DNA of 64,000 bases from Enterovibrio paralichthyis (GTDB lineage: Bacteria; Pseudomonadota; Gammaproteobacteria; Enterobacterales; Vibrionaceae): the NCBI RefSeq assembly GCF_019209835.1, contig NZ_JAHUTS010000002.1:372001-436000 (forward strand), written 5' to 3'. A model generated the notes under the pieces. That model was given only the letters and a program-made list of their open reading frames with translations, had not been told where the DNA came from and made no database searches. The position numbers and the translations under genes were made by a program. Below are positions 1 through 9,263 of the stretch, piece by piece; the stretch's first letter is position 1, and the number at the start of each line of letters is the position of its first letter.

Positions 1-100
1 TATCCGCCTTCTGGAAGAGGATCGCGATGTACTGATCCGCGCCGCCCTACACCAGCAGCAAAAACTACTCCGACAGCGTGCATTGGAACGAAACAGTTAA
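1..100 (+). CDS. 3' end of an unidentified gene upstream of mfd
   Basis: The reading frame starting at base 2 is open to a TAA at 98-100 and gives the last 32 residues of a protein, rich in Leu, Arg and Gln and ending ALERNS. It stops 9 bases before mfd, so the two may be co-transcribed. In Vibrio cholerae I recall a PilZ-domain gene close to mfd, which makes that a possible identity, but the tail alone does not show it. Confidence 0.5.
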   Translation, partial: IRLLEEDRDVLIRAALHQQQKLLRQRALERNS

Positions 101-109
101 GCCAGATCC

Positions 110-3100
110 ATGACCAAACAAGCCTTATTTGATTTACCGTCTCCCAAAAAAGCAGGAGATACCCGGGTTGTTGCCAACCTTCACGGTGCCGCGTTGCCAC
201 TGACCGTTGCAACACTGGCGCAGCAACAACAACGTTTCATTCTCATGGTGGTGCCGGATAACCAAACCGCCCTGAAACTGTTGCCTGAAATCCGCCAGTT
301 TACCCAACGTGAGTGCCACATTTTCCCGGACTGGGAAACCCTGCCTTACGATAATTTCTCACCACATCAAGACATCATTTCAGACCGTATCGCCCGCTTG
401 TACCAGTTGTCCCAGCAGCGAAATGGCATATTGATCGTGCCGGTCAGTACCCTGATGCAACGTGTCATGCCGCGCTCATTCCTGGTGCAGCATGCATTGA
501 TGGTGAAAAAAGGCGATCGCCTGTCGCTGGAAAAACTCCGCCACCAGTTGGAACTTTCCGGTTATCGCCATGTTGATCAGGTGATTGAGCACGGTGAATA
601 CGCCAGTCGTGGTTCGATACTCGACCTGTTCCCAATGGGCTCGAGCCAGCCTTACCGGATCGACTTCTTCGATGATGAAGTGGACACCATCCGAGAGTTC
701 GACCCTGAAAATCAGCGTTCCACCCAGGAACTGGACAGCATTAACCTGCTGCCAGCCCATGAATTCCCGACGGATGATGACGCCGTAGAACAGTTTCGCG
801 GCCGCTGGCGTGAGCGCTTTGAAGCACGCCGCGAACCGGAGTCTATCTATCAGCAAGTCAGCAAAAAGACCTGGCCAGCCGGTATCGAATACTGGCAACC
901 ACTGTTTTTCGAACAAACTGAAACCCTGTTCGACTACCTGCCGGATAACACCCTGCTGCTGACCAAAGGCGACTTGGAAGCTGCCGCCAAGCAATTCCTT
1001 GGTGACGCTGACTACCGTTACGACCAGCGCCGCGTCGACCCACTCCGTCCGTTGTTAGCGCCTAACGAGCTATGGCAAAACGTCGACGAATTGTTTGCGT
1101 CGTTCAAAAGTTACCCGCGTATTAAGGTGCAAATTGACGAGACCGAAGAAAAAGCAGGTCGTCACAACGCGCCGGTCTCAGCACTGCCGGAGTTGACAGT
1201 CAACCAGCAACTCAAAGAGCCGCTGGGTGCGCTGCGAAAGTTTGCCGAAAGCTTTAGCGGGAAAGTTATTTTCTCAGTGGAAACCGAAGGCCGCCGCGAA
1301 GCCATGCTTGATCTGCTGGCCCGCATCAAAATCCGCCCTATGGTTTGTGGCTCGCTCGAAGAAGCGCTGGATAATCCTACCCAGTTTGGGTTGGTAGTTG
1401 GCCCTGCCGAAATCGGTTTTGCCTGTGAGTCACCGGCGTTTGCCCTGATTTGTGAAAGCAACCTGCTGGGCGAGCGCGTGGTGCAACAACGCCGCCGCGA
1501 CAACAAAAAAACGACGACGAACAACGATACCCTGATCCGAAACCTCGCTGAGCTTCAAATCGGTCAGCCTGTTGTTCACCTCGAACACGGTGTCGGTCGC
1601 TATCTCGGCCTTCAAACGCTCGAAGCCGGTGGTATTGCCACCGAATACGTTACGCTTGAATACCAGCAAGGCGCGAAACTGTATGTGCCAGTGGCTTCCC
1701 TACACCTTATCAGCCGCTACAGCGGTGGTGCAGAAGAAACTGCCCCGCTTCACAGGCTGGGCGGTGAAGCTTGGGAGAAAGCAAGAAAGCGTGCTGCGGA
1801 AAAAGTCCGCGATGTGGCGGCAGAGCTGTTGGACGTGTACGCCAAGCGTGCAACCAAACCCGGTTTTGCCTTTAAGCACGATCGTGAAGCGTATCTGGAT
1901 TTCTGCGCCGGATTCCCGTTTGAGGAGACACCGGATCAAATCCAGGCGATTAATGCCGTGCTGTCTGACATGTGCCAACCTATCGCGATGGACAGACTGG
2001 TGTGTGGTGATGTGGGCTTTGGTAAAACTGAAGTGGCTATGCGTGCTACCTTCCTTGCCGTTAACAACAGCAAGCAAGTAGCGGTGCTGGTACCGACCAC
2101 CCTGCTCGCCCAACAACATTTCGAAAACTTCCGCGACCGTTTTGCCAACCAGCCGGTTCGTGTTGAAGTGCTGTCGCGATTTAAATCCGCCAAGGAGCAA
2201 AAGCAAATCCTCGCCGATTGCGCGGAAGGCAAAGTCGATATCCTGATTGGTACGCACAAGCTTTTAAGCAGTGACGTCAAGTTCAAGGATCTTGGCCTGT
2301 TGATTGTCGATGAAGAACACCGTTTCGGTGTACGCCAGAAAGAGAAAGTGAAAGCGATGCGCGCGGATGTGGATATCCTGACGCTGACCGCTACACCAAT
2401 CCCGCGTACCCTGAATATGGCAATGAGCGGTATGCGCGACTTGTCGATCATTGCGACGCCGCCATCACGTCGTCTAGCCATCAAAACGTTTGTCCGCGAA
2501 CGCGAAAAGAACCTGATCCGCGAAGCCGTGCTGCGTGAGATCATGCGTGGTGGTCAGGTGTACTTCCTGCACAACGACATCGACAGCATAGATAAAACCG
2601 CCGATGAGCTGGCAGAGCTGGTGCCGGAAGCGCGTATTACCGTGGCACATGGCCAAATGCGTGAGCGCGAGCTTGAGCGCATCATGTCAGATTTCTACCA
2701 CCAGCGTTTCAATGTGCTGGTGTGTACCACCATCATTGAAACCGGCATCGACGTACCTACCGCGAACACCATTATCATGGATCGCGCTGACCACCTTGGT
2801 CTGGCGCAGTTGCACCAGTTGCGTGGCCGTGTTGGACGTTCACACCACCAGGCTTACGCCTACCTGTTGACGCCACATCCTAAGCGCATGACGAAAGATG
2901 CGGTCAAGCGTCTTGAGGCCATTGCGTCGCTGGAAGATCTGGGCGCAGGCTTTACGCTGGCAACGCATGATTTGGAAATCCGCGGCGCGGGTGAACTGCT
3001 GGGCGAAGAGCAAAGTGGTCAAATCCAGTCTGTCGGTTTCACCCTGTACATGGAAATGCTGGAGCAAGCGGTTGAGGCATTGAAAGAAGGCAAAGAGCCG

Positions 3101-3574
3101 TCACTGGAAGACCTTCTAAACCAACAAACCGATGTAGAGCTGCGACTGCCTGCACTATTGCCTGACAGTTACATTCCAGACGTGAACACCAGACTGTCGC
3201 TCTACAAACGTATTGCTGGTACAAAAACCGGCGATGACATTGAAGAGCTTCGGGTAGAGTTGATCGACCGATTTGGTCTGTTACCGGATGCCGCCACCAA
3301 CTTGCTTAAAGTGCAGCAAATCAAATTGGACGCAGCCAAACTGGGCGTGAGAAAAATTGATGCCCATGACAAAGGCGGTGTGATCGAGTTTAGCCAAAAT
3401 GCCCAAATTGATCCCGGCTTCCTGGTGGGTCTGTTACAATCCCACCCAAGCCGATATCGATTCGAAGGGCCAACCAAACTCAAAATCGTCGAATCACTCA
3501 ATGACCGCCGTGACCGTGTGGCTTTCATCGAGACGCTGTTAAACCAATTTGCCGACAATTTATTGGTTGCCTGA
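110..3574 (+). CDS. mfd: Transcription-repair coupling factor Mfd
   Basis: This is the ATP-dependent translocase that removes RNA polymerase stalled at DNA lesions and recruits UvrA for excision repair. The 1154-residue length fits the family. The N-terminal UvrB-like module is followed by the RNA-polymerase interaction domain near residues 480-550. The RecG-like motor has Walker A GDVGFGKTEVA near residue 633 and a DEEH box near 732, and a TRCF C-terminal domain closes the protein. It starts 9 bases after the upstream gene. Its partner uvrC lies at 47.9 kb in this window but is not linked to it. Assignment is certain by motif and length. Confidence 0.98.
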   Translation: MTKQALFDLPSPKKAGDTRVVANLHGAALPLTVATLAQQQQRFILMVVPDNQTALKLLPEIRQFTQRECHIFPDWETLPYDNFSPHQDIISDRIARLYQLSQQRNGILIVPVSTLMQRVMPRSFLVQHALMVKKGDRLSLEKLRHQLELSGYRHVDQVIEHGEYASRGSILDLFPMGSSQPYRIDFFDDEVDTIREFDPENQRSTQELDSINLLPAHEFPTDDDAVEQFRGRWRERFEARREPESIYQQVSKKTWPAGIEYWQPLFFEQTETLFDYLPDNTLLLTKGDLEAAAKQFLGDADYRYDQRRVDPLRPLLAPNELWQNVDELFASFKSYPRIKVQIDETEEKAGRHNAPVSALPELTVNQQLKEPLGALRKFAESFSGKVIFSVETEGRREAMLDLLARIKIRPMVCGSLEEALDNPTQFGLVVGPAEIGFACESPAFALICESNLLGERVVQQRRRDNKKTTTNNDTLIRNLAELQIGQPVVHLEHGVGRYLGLQTLEAGGIATEYVTLEYQQGAKLYVPVASLHLISRYSGGAEETAPLHRLGGEAWEKARKRAAEKVRDVAAELLDVYAKRATKPGFAFKHDREAYLDFCAGFPFEETPDQIQAINAVLSDMCQPIAMDRLVCGDVGFGKTEVAMRATFLAVNNSKQVAVLVPTTLLAQQHFENFRDRFANQPVRVEVLSRFKSAKEQKQILADCAEGKVDILIGTHKLLSSDVKFKDLGLLIVDEEHRFGVRQKEKVKAMRADVDILTLTATPIPRTLNMAMSGMRDLSIIATPPSRRLAIKTFVREREKNLIREAVLREIMRGGQVYFLHNDIDSIDKTADELAELVPEARITVAHGQMRERELERIMSDFYHQRFNVLVCTTIIETGIDVPTANTIIMDRADHLGLAQLHQLRGRVGRSHHQAYAYLLTPHPKRMTKDAVKRLEAIASLEDLGAGFTLATHDLEIRGAGELLGEEQSGQIQSVGFTLYMEMLEQAVEALKEGKEPSLEDLLNQQTDVELRLPALLPDSYIPDVNTRLSLYKRIAGTKTGDDIEELRVELIDRFGLLPDAATNLLKVQQIKLDAAKLGVRKIDAHDKGGVIEFSQNAQIDPGFLVGLLQSHPSRYRFEGPTKLKIVESLNDRRDRVAFIETLLNQFADNLLVA

Positions 3575-3609
3575 TAACTGGCAACAGGCTTTATAAATGG
3601 AGTAATGCT

Positions 3610-4437
3610 TTGAAAAAGCTAATTTTCCTGCTGCTGTGCACACTTAGCTGGCCGACGCTTGCAGAACGTTTATTTGACGTTGAAGTGATTGTATTCAAAC
3701 GCAATCAGAACCCAGAAACCGTTCAGGAAAAATGGCCAGATGCGCAGCCTGATATCAACCTGGAGAATGCCGTTTCTGTTTTTGACTCAACCACTCTGCA
3801 GGCAAGAGGCCTCCAGTTGTTGCCGAAAAGCGACTGGCAACTGAATGATGAGTACAACCGCCTCCTGAATCACGCAGGCTTCAAGCCTTTGGTTCATGTA
3901 GCATGGCGCCAGAATGACGGCAGCCGCGGCCAAATGCCAAAACTGCGTTTAACAGCGGGACAGAATTTTGGTGATGCGTTCTACAAAGATGGCACATCGA
4001 AAGACGCACCAATCACCGCTACTGATCCCGTGACGGCTTTGTCCGTTACAGAGCCAAAAGAAAGTGGCTCAATGTATGAACTGGACGGTTTTATCCGCGT
4101 TTACGTGCAGCACTACCTGTTTATTGAAACCGACCTTGCGCTGCGTGAACCAGGTGAACGAAAAGTACTGGAAGAAGTCCACGCGGTTGAAACGCCGGTT
4201 GTGGACGGCCAGTCTGATACCGAAATCGAGGGCGTCACGGCGGATGGTCAGCAGGTTGCAGACAATATGGAAGGCAACACAGTTACTGCAATGCAGAAAC
4301 TGGAGCGCACCTACTCCGTAGAGAAGTACCTGAAATCCTACGCATTTGAGCAAAAACGCCGTATGCGCAGCGGCGAGATACATTATCTCGACCACCCACT
4401 GATGGGTCTGATCATTCAGGTCACCCGCGTAGAATAA
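3610..4437 (+). CDS. csiV: CsiV-type peptidoglycan-binding periplasmic protein
   Basis: The 275-residue product starts with a cleavable signal peptide (KK, then a hydrophobic run to about residue 18, ending LAE), so it is periplasmic. The early motif RLFDVEVIVFKRN and overall layout match the CsiV family. In Vibrio cholerae CsiV binds peptidoglycan and is needed for PBP1A/LpoA function. The start is a TTG preceded by GGAGTAA; the nearby ATG at 3605 runs straight into a stop. It follows mfd by 35 bases and ends at a strong terminator. Function is transferred from the family, not shown by catalytic residues. Confidence 0.8.
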   Translation: MKKLIFLLLCTLSWPTLAERLFDVEVIVFKRNQNPETVQEKWPDAQPDINLENAVSVFDSTTLQARGLQLLPKSDWQLNDEYNRLLNHAGFKPLVHVAWRQNDGSRGQMPKLRLTAGQNFGDAFYKDGTSKDAPITATDPVTALSVTEPKESGSMYELDGFIRVYVQHYLFIETDLALREPGERKVLEEVHAVETPVVDGQSDTEIEGVTADGQQVADNMEGNTVTAMQKLERTYSVEKYLKSYAFEQKRRMRSGEIHYLDHPLMGLIIQVTRVE

Positions 4438-4441
4438 ACCC

Positions 4442-4470
4442 AACGCCCTCTGATGAGGGCGTTATTTTTT
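4442..4470 (+). terminator. Rho-independent terminator after csiV
   Basis: A 9-bp stem, AACGCCCTC with GAGGGCGTT around a TGAT loop, is followed by ATTTTTT. Confidence 0.9.
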
Positions 4471-4501
4471 CCGTTAAATACCAAGACAAATAACAACAAC
4501 G

Positions 4502-5056
4502 ATGCAGTCAAATCTGGAATTTCAAACAGATCGCCTTATCCTTCGCGCCTTGAGAAACGAAGACGCCGAAGCGCTCCGCCATGCAATATGCTCATCAGCC
4601 GAATCCATTGGCCCCTGGTTGGACTGGTGCCACGAGGGATTCGACGAAATGGATGCACAGGCGTGGATCAACCGCAGCAGACAAGGGTGGATAACCAGTT
4701 CAAGCTATGAGTTGGTTGCTTTCGAGCAAGATACCAATGCACTGGTGGGATGCGTCTACATCTCCAGCATCGACCGTGTAGCCAATATGGCGAACCTGGG
4801 TTATTGGATTGCCCAGGACTACCAGGGCCAGCAATATGCAGTCGAAGCAACTGAAGTGGCTGCTACTATTGCATTCGGTCACCTGCTGCTGACTCGTCTC
4901 GAACTGGTTATGGATCCTAAAAACAGTGCCAGCATCCGCATTGCAGAAAAGCTGGGGGCAACGTTTGAGTGCCGAGCCCGTAACCGTTACATGTATGACG
5001 GTGAAGCACGCGAAGGCTTGGTCTACAGTCTGATCCCGGCAGATATCGGCTTTTGA
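4502..5056 (+). CDS. GNAT N-acetyltransferase, RimJ/RimL-like
   Basis: This 184-residue protein resembles the RimJ/RimL branch of acetyl-CoA-dependent N-acetyltransferases. It opens with the typical LEFQTDRLILRAL strand, has the NLGYWIAQDYQGQQYAVEA acetyl-CoA loop region, and ends with the KNSASIRIAEKLGA motif near residues 139-152. Such enzymes acetylate ribosomal-protein N termini or small amines; the substrate here is unknown. It is a single-gene unit between two hairpin terminators. No strong Shine-Dalgarno precedes the ATG. Confidence 0.85.
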   Translation: MQSNLEFQTDRLILRALRNEDAEALRHAICSSAESIGPWLDWCHEGFDEMDAQAWINRSRQGWITSSSYELVAFEQDTNALVGCVYISSIDRVANMANLGYWIAQDYQGQQYAVEATEVAATIAFGHLLLTRLELVMDPKNSASIRIAEKLGATFECRARNRYMYDGEAREGLVYSLIPADIGF

Positions 5057-5087
5057 TGCCTAAGCTTCCTGAATAGTCAGCCCAAAC

Positions 5088-5116
5088 GAAAAGAGCAGCT
5101 CAAGGCTGCTCTTTTC
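5088..5116. terminator. Bidirectional terminator between the GNAT gene and ndh
   Basis: A 12-bp perfect stem, GAAAAGAGCAGC paired with GCTGCTCTTTTC, lies between two convergent genes. A/T runs at both ends let it work on both strands. Confidence 0.85.
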
Positions 5117-5132
5117 AATGCTGTGTACTGAA

Positions 5133-6425
5133 TCAGTGAAGCTTCAGTGATGGACGCAGTACGCGGTTAATGCGGCTTACCACCATCATCAGGCCGGTTT
5201 TAAACAGGCCATGCAGCGCAATCTGGTGCATGCGGTACAGCGAGATATACACCACACGAGCCAGGCGGCCTTCAACCATCATCGAACCACGGGTCAGGTT
5301 ACCCATCAGGCTACCCACAGTAGAGAAACGGCTCAGTGAAACCAGAGAACCATGATCTTTGTAGATGTATGGTTTCAGGTCACGGTCAGTGATTTTTGCA
5401 ACGATGTTTGAGAAACAACGGCTTGCCATTTGGTGTGCAGATTGCGCACGTGGTGGCACCATAGAACCATCAGCTTGCTCACATGCCGCACAGTCTCCGA
5501 TAACAAAAATATCTTCGTCACGGGTCGTCTGAAGCGTTGGTTTCACCACCAACTGATTAATACGGTTAGTTTCCAGACCCGCGATGTCTTTCAGGAAATC
5601 CGGGGCTTTGATACCTGCCGCCCACACCATGATTTGTGCCGGGATCTTGTCGCCATCTTTGGTTGTCAAACCATCAGCTTCGGCTTTAACCACCATTGTC
5701 GCCGTGCGAACCGTAACACCCAGCTTGATCAACTCTTGCTGTGCAGCGCCAGACAAACGTGGCGGCAACGCAGGCAGGATGCGCTCACCGGCTTCAACCA
5801 GTGTCACTTTCAGTTTTGAGCTATCAAGATCCTGGAAGCCGTAGTTGTGCAGTTCTTTGATTGCGTTGTGCAGTTCAGCAGACAGCTCAACACCCGTAGC
5901 ACCGGCACCGACAATCGCGATATCAACGGTACCGTTACCTGATTTCGCGTGCAGTTTCAGGAACTCGTTGTTCATTTCATTGCGGAAACGACGTGCCTGC
6001 TCTGGGCTATCAAGGAAGATACAGTGGTCACGAACGCCTTCTGTGTTGAAATCGTTCGAGGTAGAACCGATAGCCATTACCAGAATGTCATAGCTTAGCT
6101 GACGCTCAGGCATCAGCAGTTCGCCATCTTCTTCATCATGCAAAGCAGCAAGAGTGATCAGTTTGTTTTCACGGTCGATACCAGACAGGCTACCCAACTG
6201 GAAATCAAAGTGATGGTTCTTTGCGTGAGCGCGGTAGCTGATTGCGTCTACACCCTCATCCAATGAACCGGTTGCTACCTCATGCAGCAGAGGCTTCCAA
6301 AGGTGACTTGCCTTACGGTCTACCAGCGTGACTTTGGCGCGTCCTTTGCGTCCAAGGGTACGACCCAGTTTAGTTGCCAATTCCAGGCCACCGGCACCGC
6401 CACCTACAACAATAATTTTGGTCAC
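5133..6425 (-). CDS. ndh: Type II NADH:quinone oxidoreductase
   Basis: Non-proton-pumping NADH dehydrogenase of the respiratory chain, a membrane-associated flavoprotein passing electrons from NADH to quinone. The 430-residue product has two dinucleotide folds: VVGGGAGGLELATKLG at the N terminus for FAD and IVGAGATGVELSAEL near residue 172 for NADH. The C terminus carries the amphipathic segment expected for membrane binding. As in Escherichia coli it lies downstream of ycfP on the same strand, but a terminator and a 430-bp gap make it a separate unit. A perfect FNR site upstream suggests repression without oxygen. Confidence 0.97.
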   Translation of the reverse strand: MTKIIVVGGGAGGLELATKLGRTLGRKGRAKVTLVDRKASHLWKPLLHEVATGSLDEGVDAISYRAHAKNHHFDFQLGSLSGIDRENKLITLAALHDEEDGELLMPERQLSYDILVMAIGSTSNDFNTEGVRDHCIFLDSPEQARRFRNEMNNEFLKLHAKSGNGTVDIAIVGAGATGVELSAELHNAIKELHNYGFQDLDSSKLKVTLVEAGERILPALPPRLSGAAQQELIKLGVTVRTATMVVKAEADGLTTKDGDKIPAQIMVWAAGIKAPDFLKDIAGLETNRINQLVVKPTLQTTRDEDIFVIGDCAACEQADGSMVPPRAQSAHQMASRCFSNIVAKITDRDLKPYIYKDHGSLVSLSRFSTVGSLMGNLTRGSMMVEGRLARVVYISLYRMHQIALHGLFKTGLMMVVSRINRVLRPSLKLH

Positions 6426-6670
6426 GAATACGTCCTCACCATGATTTTAATACGAAAAACTGTGTTTCATCCCGCGCTCCCAAAAAGTGGCGTGATGATG
6501 GAAAATGTGTCGTCAGCCAGTTGTTTTTACAGGCCGGAAATCAGTAGGAAGTGAGGTAAAATTCGCCGTTTTCGGCTTGGCACATCTTTGTCATTAATTT
6601 TGTTTTGAGTGCCAGAGCGTTACTTTTTTTGATAACACCTCATTTTTGTTGAATCCATTATACAGCTCAC

Positions 6671-6684
6671 TTGATCTCAATCAA
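6671..6684. promoter_or_regulatory. FNR-binding site upstream of ndh
   Basis: TTGATCTCAATCAA is a perfect match to the FNR consensus TTGATNNNNATCAA. It lies about 245 bases upstream of the ndh start. FNR is known to repress ndh anaerobically in Escherichia coli, so the same wiring is inferred here. Confidence 0.7.
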
Positions 6685-6809
6685 TTTTTAAATCCTTCAT
6701 TCACACTAATTGCAGCGAAATCAACCAAAATGGTCGCAAAATGCCATCAACTGTCGCGCAGTCAAAAATGCCTTATGGGCGTTGCTGTGTGAAAGTATTC
6801 CCCTAACGC

Positions 6810-6848
6810 AAAAAAGCGCCGGGGGATGTCCCGACGCTTTTGTTTTTT
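6810..6848 (-). terminator. Terminator downstream of ycfP
   Basis: Read on the minus strand, a GC-rich stem (AAAAGCGTCGGG with CCCGGCGCTTTT, one bulge) is followed by a T run, just after the ycfP stop. It separates ycfP from ndh. Confidence 0.8.
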
Positions 6849-6856
6849 CGCCACTT

Positions 6857-7399
6857 CTAGGCCTGGTCTTTAAAAGCCTTCATGGCTTGCAGGTGGTGGG
6901 AAATGCTCTTGAATTTGTGAGTTTGCGCATCATCCCAAATGATCTCGTAGTATTCACCGAGTTCTTTTGCGGTACGCTCGTTGTCCAACACTTCATCTTG
7001 ACGGGATAGCACCACCATACAGCGACCCGCATTTTTACTGCGGAAATTCTCGACGCACTTGGTGGCAATATCCGCATACTCTTCCGGGCGGTCAATTCGC
7101 CCTTCCATATTCTCTTGAGGAAACAAGTTCGGGTTAAAGATGACCTGTTTGATACCGCTGAGAAAACCAATGCGCTCAGACCAATAACCACCAAGGCCAA
7201 CGCCACAGATCAAAGGTGCTTTGTCGTCAGAAAGCTACATATGCTTGTTCACCTCTTTCAAGAGATGTTGCATATCGTGTTTGGGATGTAACGTGCTGTA
7301 GTTGATGAAACGGACGTCCGGGTCAATGAATTGAAGTTGCATGACCTTTTCGTGGTTGCCTGGGCTGGTTGAATCATAGCCATGAAGATAAATAATCAC
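6857..7399 (-). pseudogene. ycfP: ycfP (UPF0227 esterase-like) interrupted by an in-frame TAG
   Basis: Reading from a GTG at 7399 (preceded by GGGAG) gives a 181-codon frame that aligns end to end with the 180-residue YcfP family. It starts VIIYLHGYDSTSPGNHEKV and continues through GVGLGGYWSERIGF to FKDQA. A single TAG at 7235-7237 interrupts it after KEVNKHM, where the family usually has a Gln, so a CAG-to-TAG change is the simplest cause. The rest of the frame is intact on both sides, so the lesion is recent or a sequencing error. A TTG at 7213 could allow a 118-residue restart. YcfP proteins have an alpha/beta-hydrolase fold; the substrate is unknown. Confidence 0.85.
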
Positions 7400-7516
7400 G
7401 GAAACTCCCTCTCGCTAATTACCGGCTTTAGCCGATTTATCTTTGCAAGGATAGTATCACGCAATGACGCATTTTTCCTGAGGTTAAATGGCAGGCAGCA
7501 CGATAAAACTGAGATC

Positions 7517-8371
7517 TCAATTCATCACCGCGGTGATATCGTCACTGTATTCCTGCAATTTTCCACGAAGAGCTGTCCTTTGTTTCTGACTCAAATTGCG
7601 ATCGAGTCGCTGAAGGAGTTCATAGCGGCGGGCAAGGTAGAGAGCCATATCGTTTTGATACTCAAGGCTTCGGAACGCCACAAGGTTAGCCAGATAGTTG
7701 TTGATGCGAACATCCAAATCCGGTGCGTGACGGTTTTCCAGCACACTGGCAAGCTCATCGATTAACGAGTCGCGTATCGCATAAAAAACTGCACGCATTT
7801 CGATCTGGTAGCCTGCCATTTCCAGCAACTGTGCCCGCTGCCTGTCGTTCAGGTTATCAACCCATTCCTCTGCCTGGTCTATTAACCTGTCCTGCCGGCG
7901 TTCGATTTGCTCTTGCTCGGTTCCTTTCTGGGCTTTTTCAACACGCTCTTCAATTTTGCTGTTAAGGGTTTTAAGCCAAGCGTCCGCCTGCTCATCACTG
8001 AGAGAAGAAATGAGATTAACCAGTGTAGGGGTCAACCCCTGCAATGAGGCCAAAGTGAGCGCTTTAACCTTTTCATGGTACTCCCCGATTTTCCCGTAGC
8101 TCAGAGGTTTTGCCATTTCAACGTTTAACTGGTTAAGCACCTTCTGAATTTTGGGCAGCTCCACGTTGCGGTGCCATTGATGAAATGCTTCCAAATCTCG
8201 GTCAAACCGCGCCTGTTGTGTCGGCGTCATATCAACGTAGTCAGACAGGTAATAGTCTATCCAGAAAGGCAGGGTGTTATAGGCGAACTGGTTGGCGCAG
8301 GCAGAAAGGAAAAAAAGTGTGAAGAGAGGAAGCAGAATATGTTTACGAAAAAGGAGCTTAAACGTCTTCAT
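7517..8371 (-). CDS. DUF6279-type lipoprotein
   Basis: The 284-residue product has a lipoprotein signal peptide with lipobox LSAC (Cys near residue 26), so it should be anchored in the outer membrane facing the periplasm. The mature part is almost entirely alpha-helical and highly charged, with FAYNTLPFWIDYYLSDYVDMT near the mature start, as in DUF6279 proteins. No function is established. It follows thiK by 19 bases and is probably the last well-coupled gene of the hinT-lpoB operon. It sits where nagZ lies in Escherichia coli. Confidence 0.75.
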   Translation of the reverse strand: MKTFKLLFRKHILLPLFTLFFLSACANQFAYNTLPFWIDYYLSDYVDMTPTQQARFDRDLEAFHQWHRNVELPKIQKVLNQLNVEMAKPLSYGKIGEYHEKVKALTLASLQGLTPTLVNLISSLSDEQADAWLKTLNSKIEERVEKAQKGTEQEQIERRQDRLIDQAEEWVDNLNDRQRAQLLEMAGYQIEMRAVFYAIRDSLIDELASVLENRHAPDLDVRINNYLANLVAFRSLEYQNDMALYLARRYELLQRLDRNLSQKQRTALRGKLQEYSDDITAVMN

Positions 8372-8390
8372 CTGCCTCTCTCCTGTGCAG

Positions 8391-9239
8391 TTAACTCTCC
8401 ACGTACTCCATTAACTGGGAGAGGTATAAGTCGCGGCGTTCTTGGTAAAGGTCGTAGCCGTACAATTCAAACCCGAGGGCAAACCAGAGCAAACCCAGAT
8501 ACTGGGCAACCGGCAACCAGCGCTGACAATAGGTTTGCCACTGTTCAACATTTTCAATACGTCTATTTTGACAGTAATGGTTCACCAAGGTTTCAAGTTC
8601 GATGTCATTTGCCAAGGACGTCATTACTAAATCAAAGGATGGGTCACCCAGTGCTGCATATTCCCAATCGATGATTTGCAGTTCCCCACCGGGCTGGCGA
8701 ATCAGATTGTAGTATCCCAAATCATAGTGGCACGTCGTCATTGCAAGGCTAGTTACAAAACGGTGCTGCTGGAAATACTGGTGCACTGCGCAGAGGTCGG
8801 CGGTTTTTGAATGGGTTGAAAGCTGGCTGAAATACCCCACGCCTTTATCGAAAGGATCAAATGCGTTCCCCAGCAATGGCAAGGCATGTACCTTTGCTGC
8901 AAGGTTCGCTGCCAATCCAGCATCAACATGCTCCAGCACATCGCCTTCCAGCCAGTGGTTTAGCAGCCCTTCAGGGTAAAGTTTTGCTGGTGCCCCCGCT
9001 AACCCCGCGCCAGATGCAATGCATAGCGTGTTGTACTCATCCCGCCGACTGAGGCCAAACGCTGCGGTTGATGCTGCTTGTGGCCGCCAGACAAACTGCT
9101 CGCCGGTATCTGCGGTCAGTTTCATGCAGCGGTTACTCAATCCCCCGCTGAGATATTCTGCGTGGGTAATAATAAAATCAGGCCGCAGTCTTTCTGCGAC
9201 TGCGGCCATGTCGATATCGTCAAACTGCGACAAAATCAT
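8391..9239 (-). CDS. thiK: Thiamine kinase-like aminoglycoside/choline phosphotransferase-fold protein
   Basis: This 282-residue protein of the APH/choline kinase fold corresponds by position to thiK (ycfN) of Escherichia coli, which phosphorylates thiamine for salvage. The catalytic Brenner motif HYDLGYYN is at residues 171-178 and the metal-binding IIDWEYA follows at about 190. The N-terminal lobe contains GGLSNRCMKL as nucleotide-binding loop. It lies 24 bases after lpoB and 19 before the DUF6279 gene. Substrate assignment rests on gene order; choline or another alcohol is possible. Confidence 0.8.
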   Translation of the reverse strand: MILSQFDDIDMAAVAERLRPDFIITHAEYLSGGLSNRCMKLTADTGEQFVWRPQAASTAAFGLSRRDEYNTLCIASGAGLAGAPAKLYPEGLLNHWLEGDVLEHVDAGLAANLAAKVHALPLLGNAFDPFDKGVGYFSQLSTHSKTADLCAVHQYFQQHRFVTSLAMTTCHYDLGYYNLIRQPGGELQIIDWEYAALGDPSFDLVMTSLANDIELETLVNHYCQNRRIENVEQWQTYCQRWLPVAQYLGLLWFALGFELYGYDLYQERRDLYLSQLMEYVES

Positions 9240-9263
9240 TACTCGGTGTATTTATGAACCGTC

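Noticed and set aside
1700..2257. 185-codon minus-strand frame inside mfd
   Set aside because: It lies wholly opposite the certain mfd coding sequence, has no ribosome site and resembles no family; the other long frames inside mfd are rejected for the same reason.
4453..4710. 85-codon plus-strand frame overlapping the first acetyltransferase gene
   Set aside because: It is in another frame of a well-supported GNAT gene and starts within the preceding terminator.
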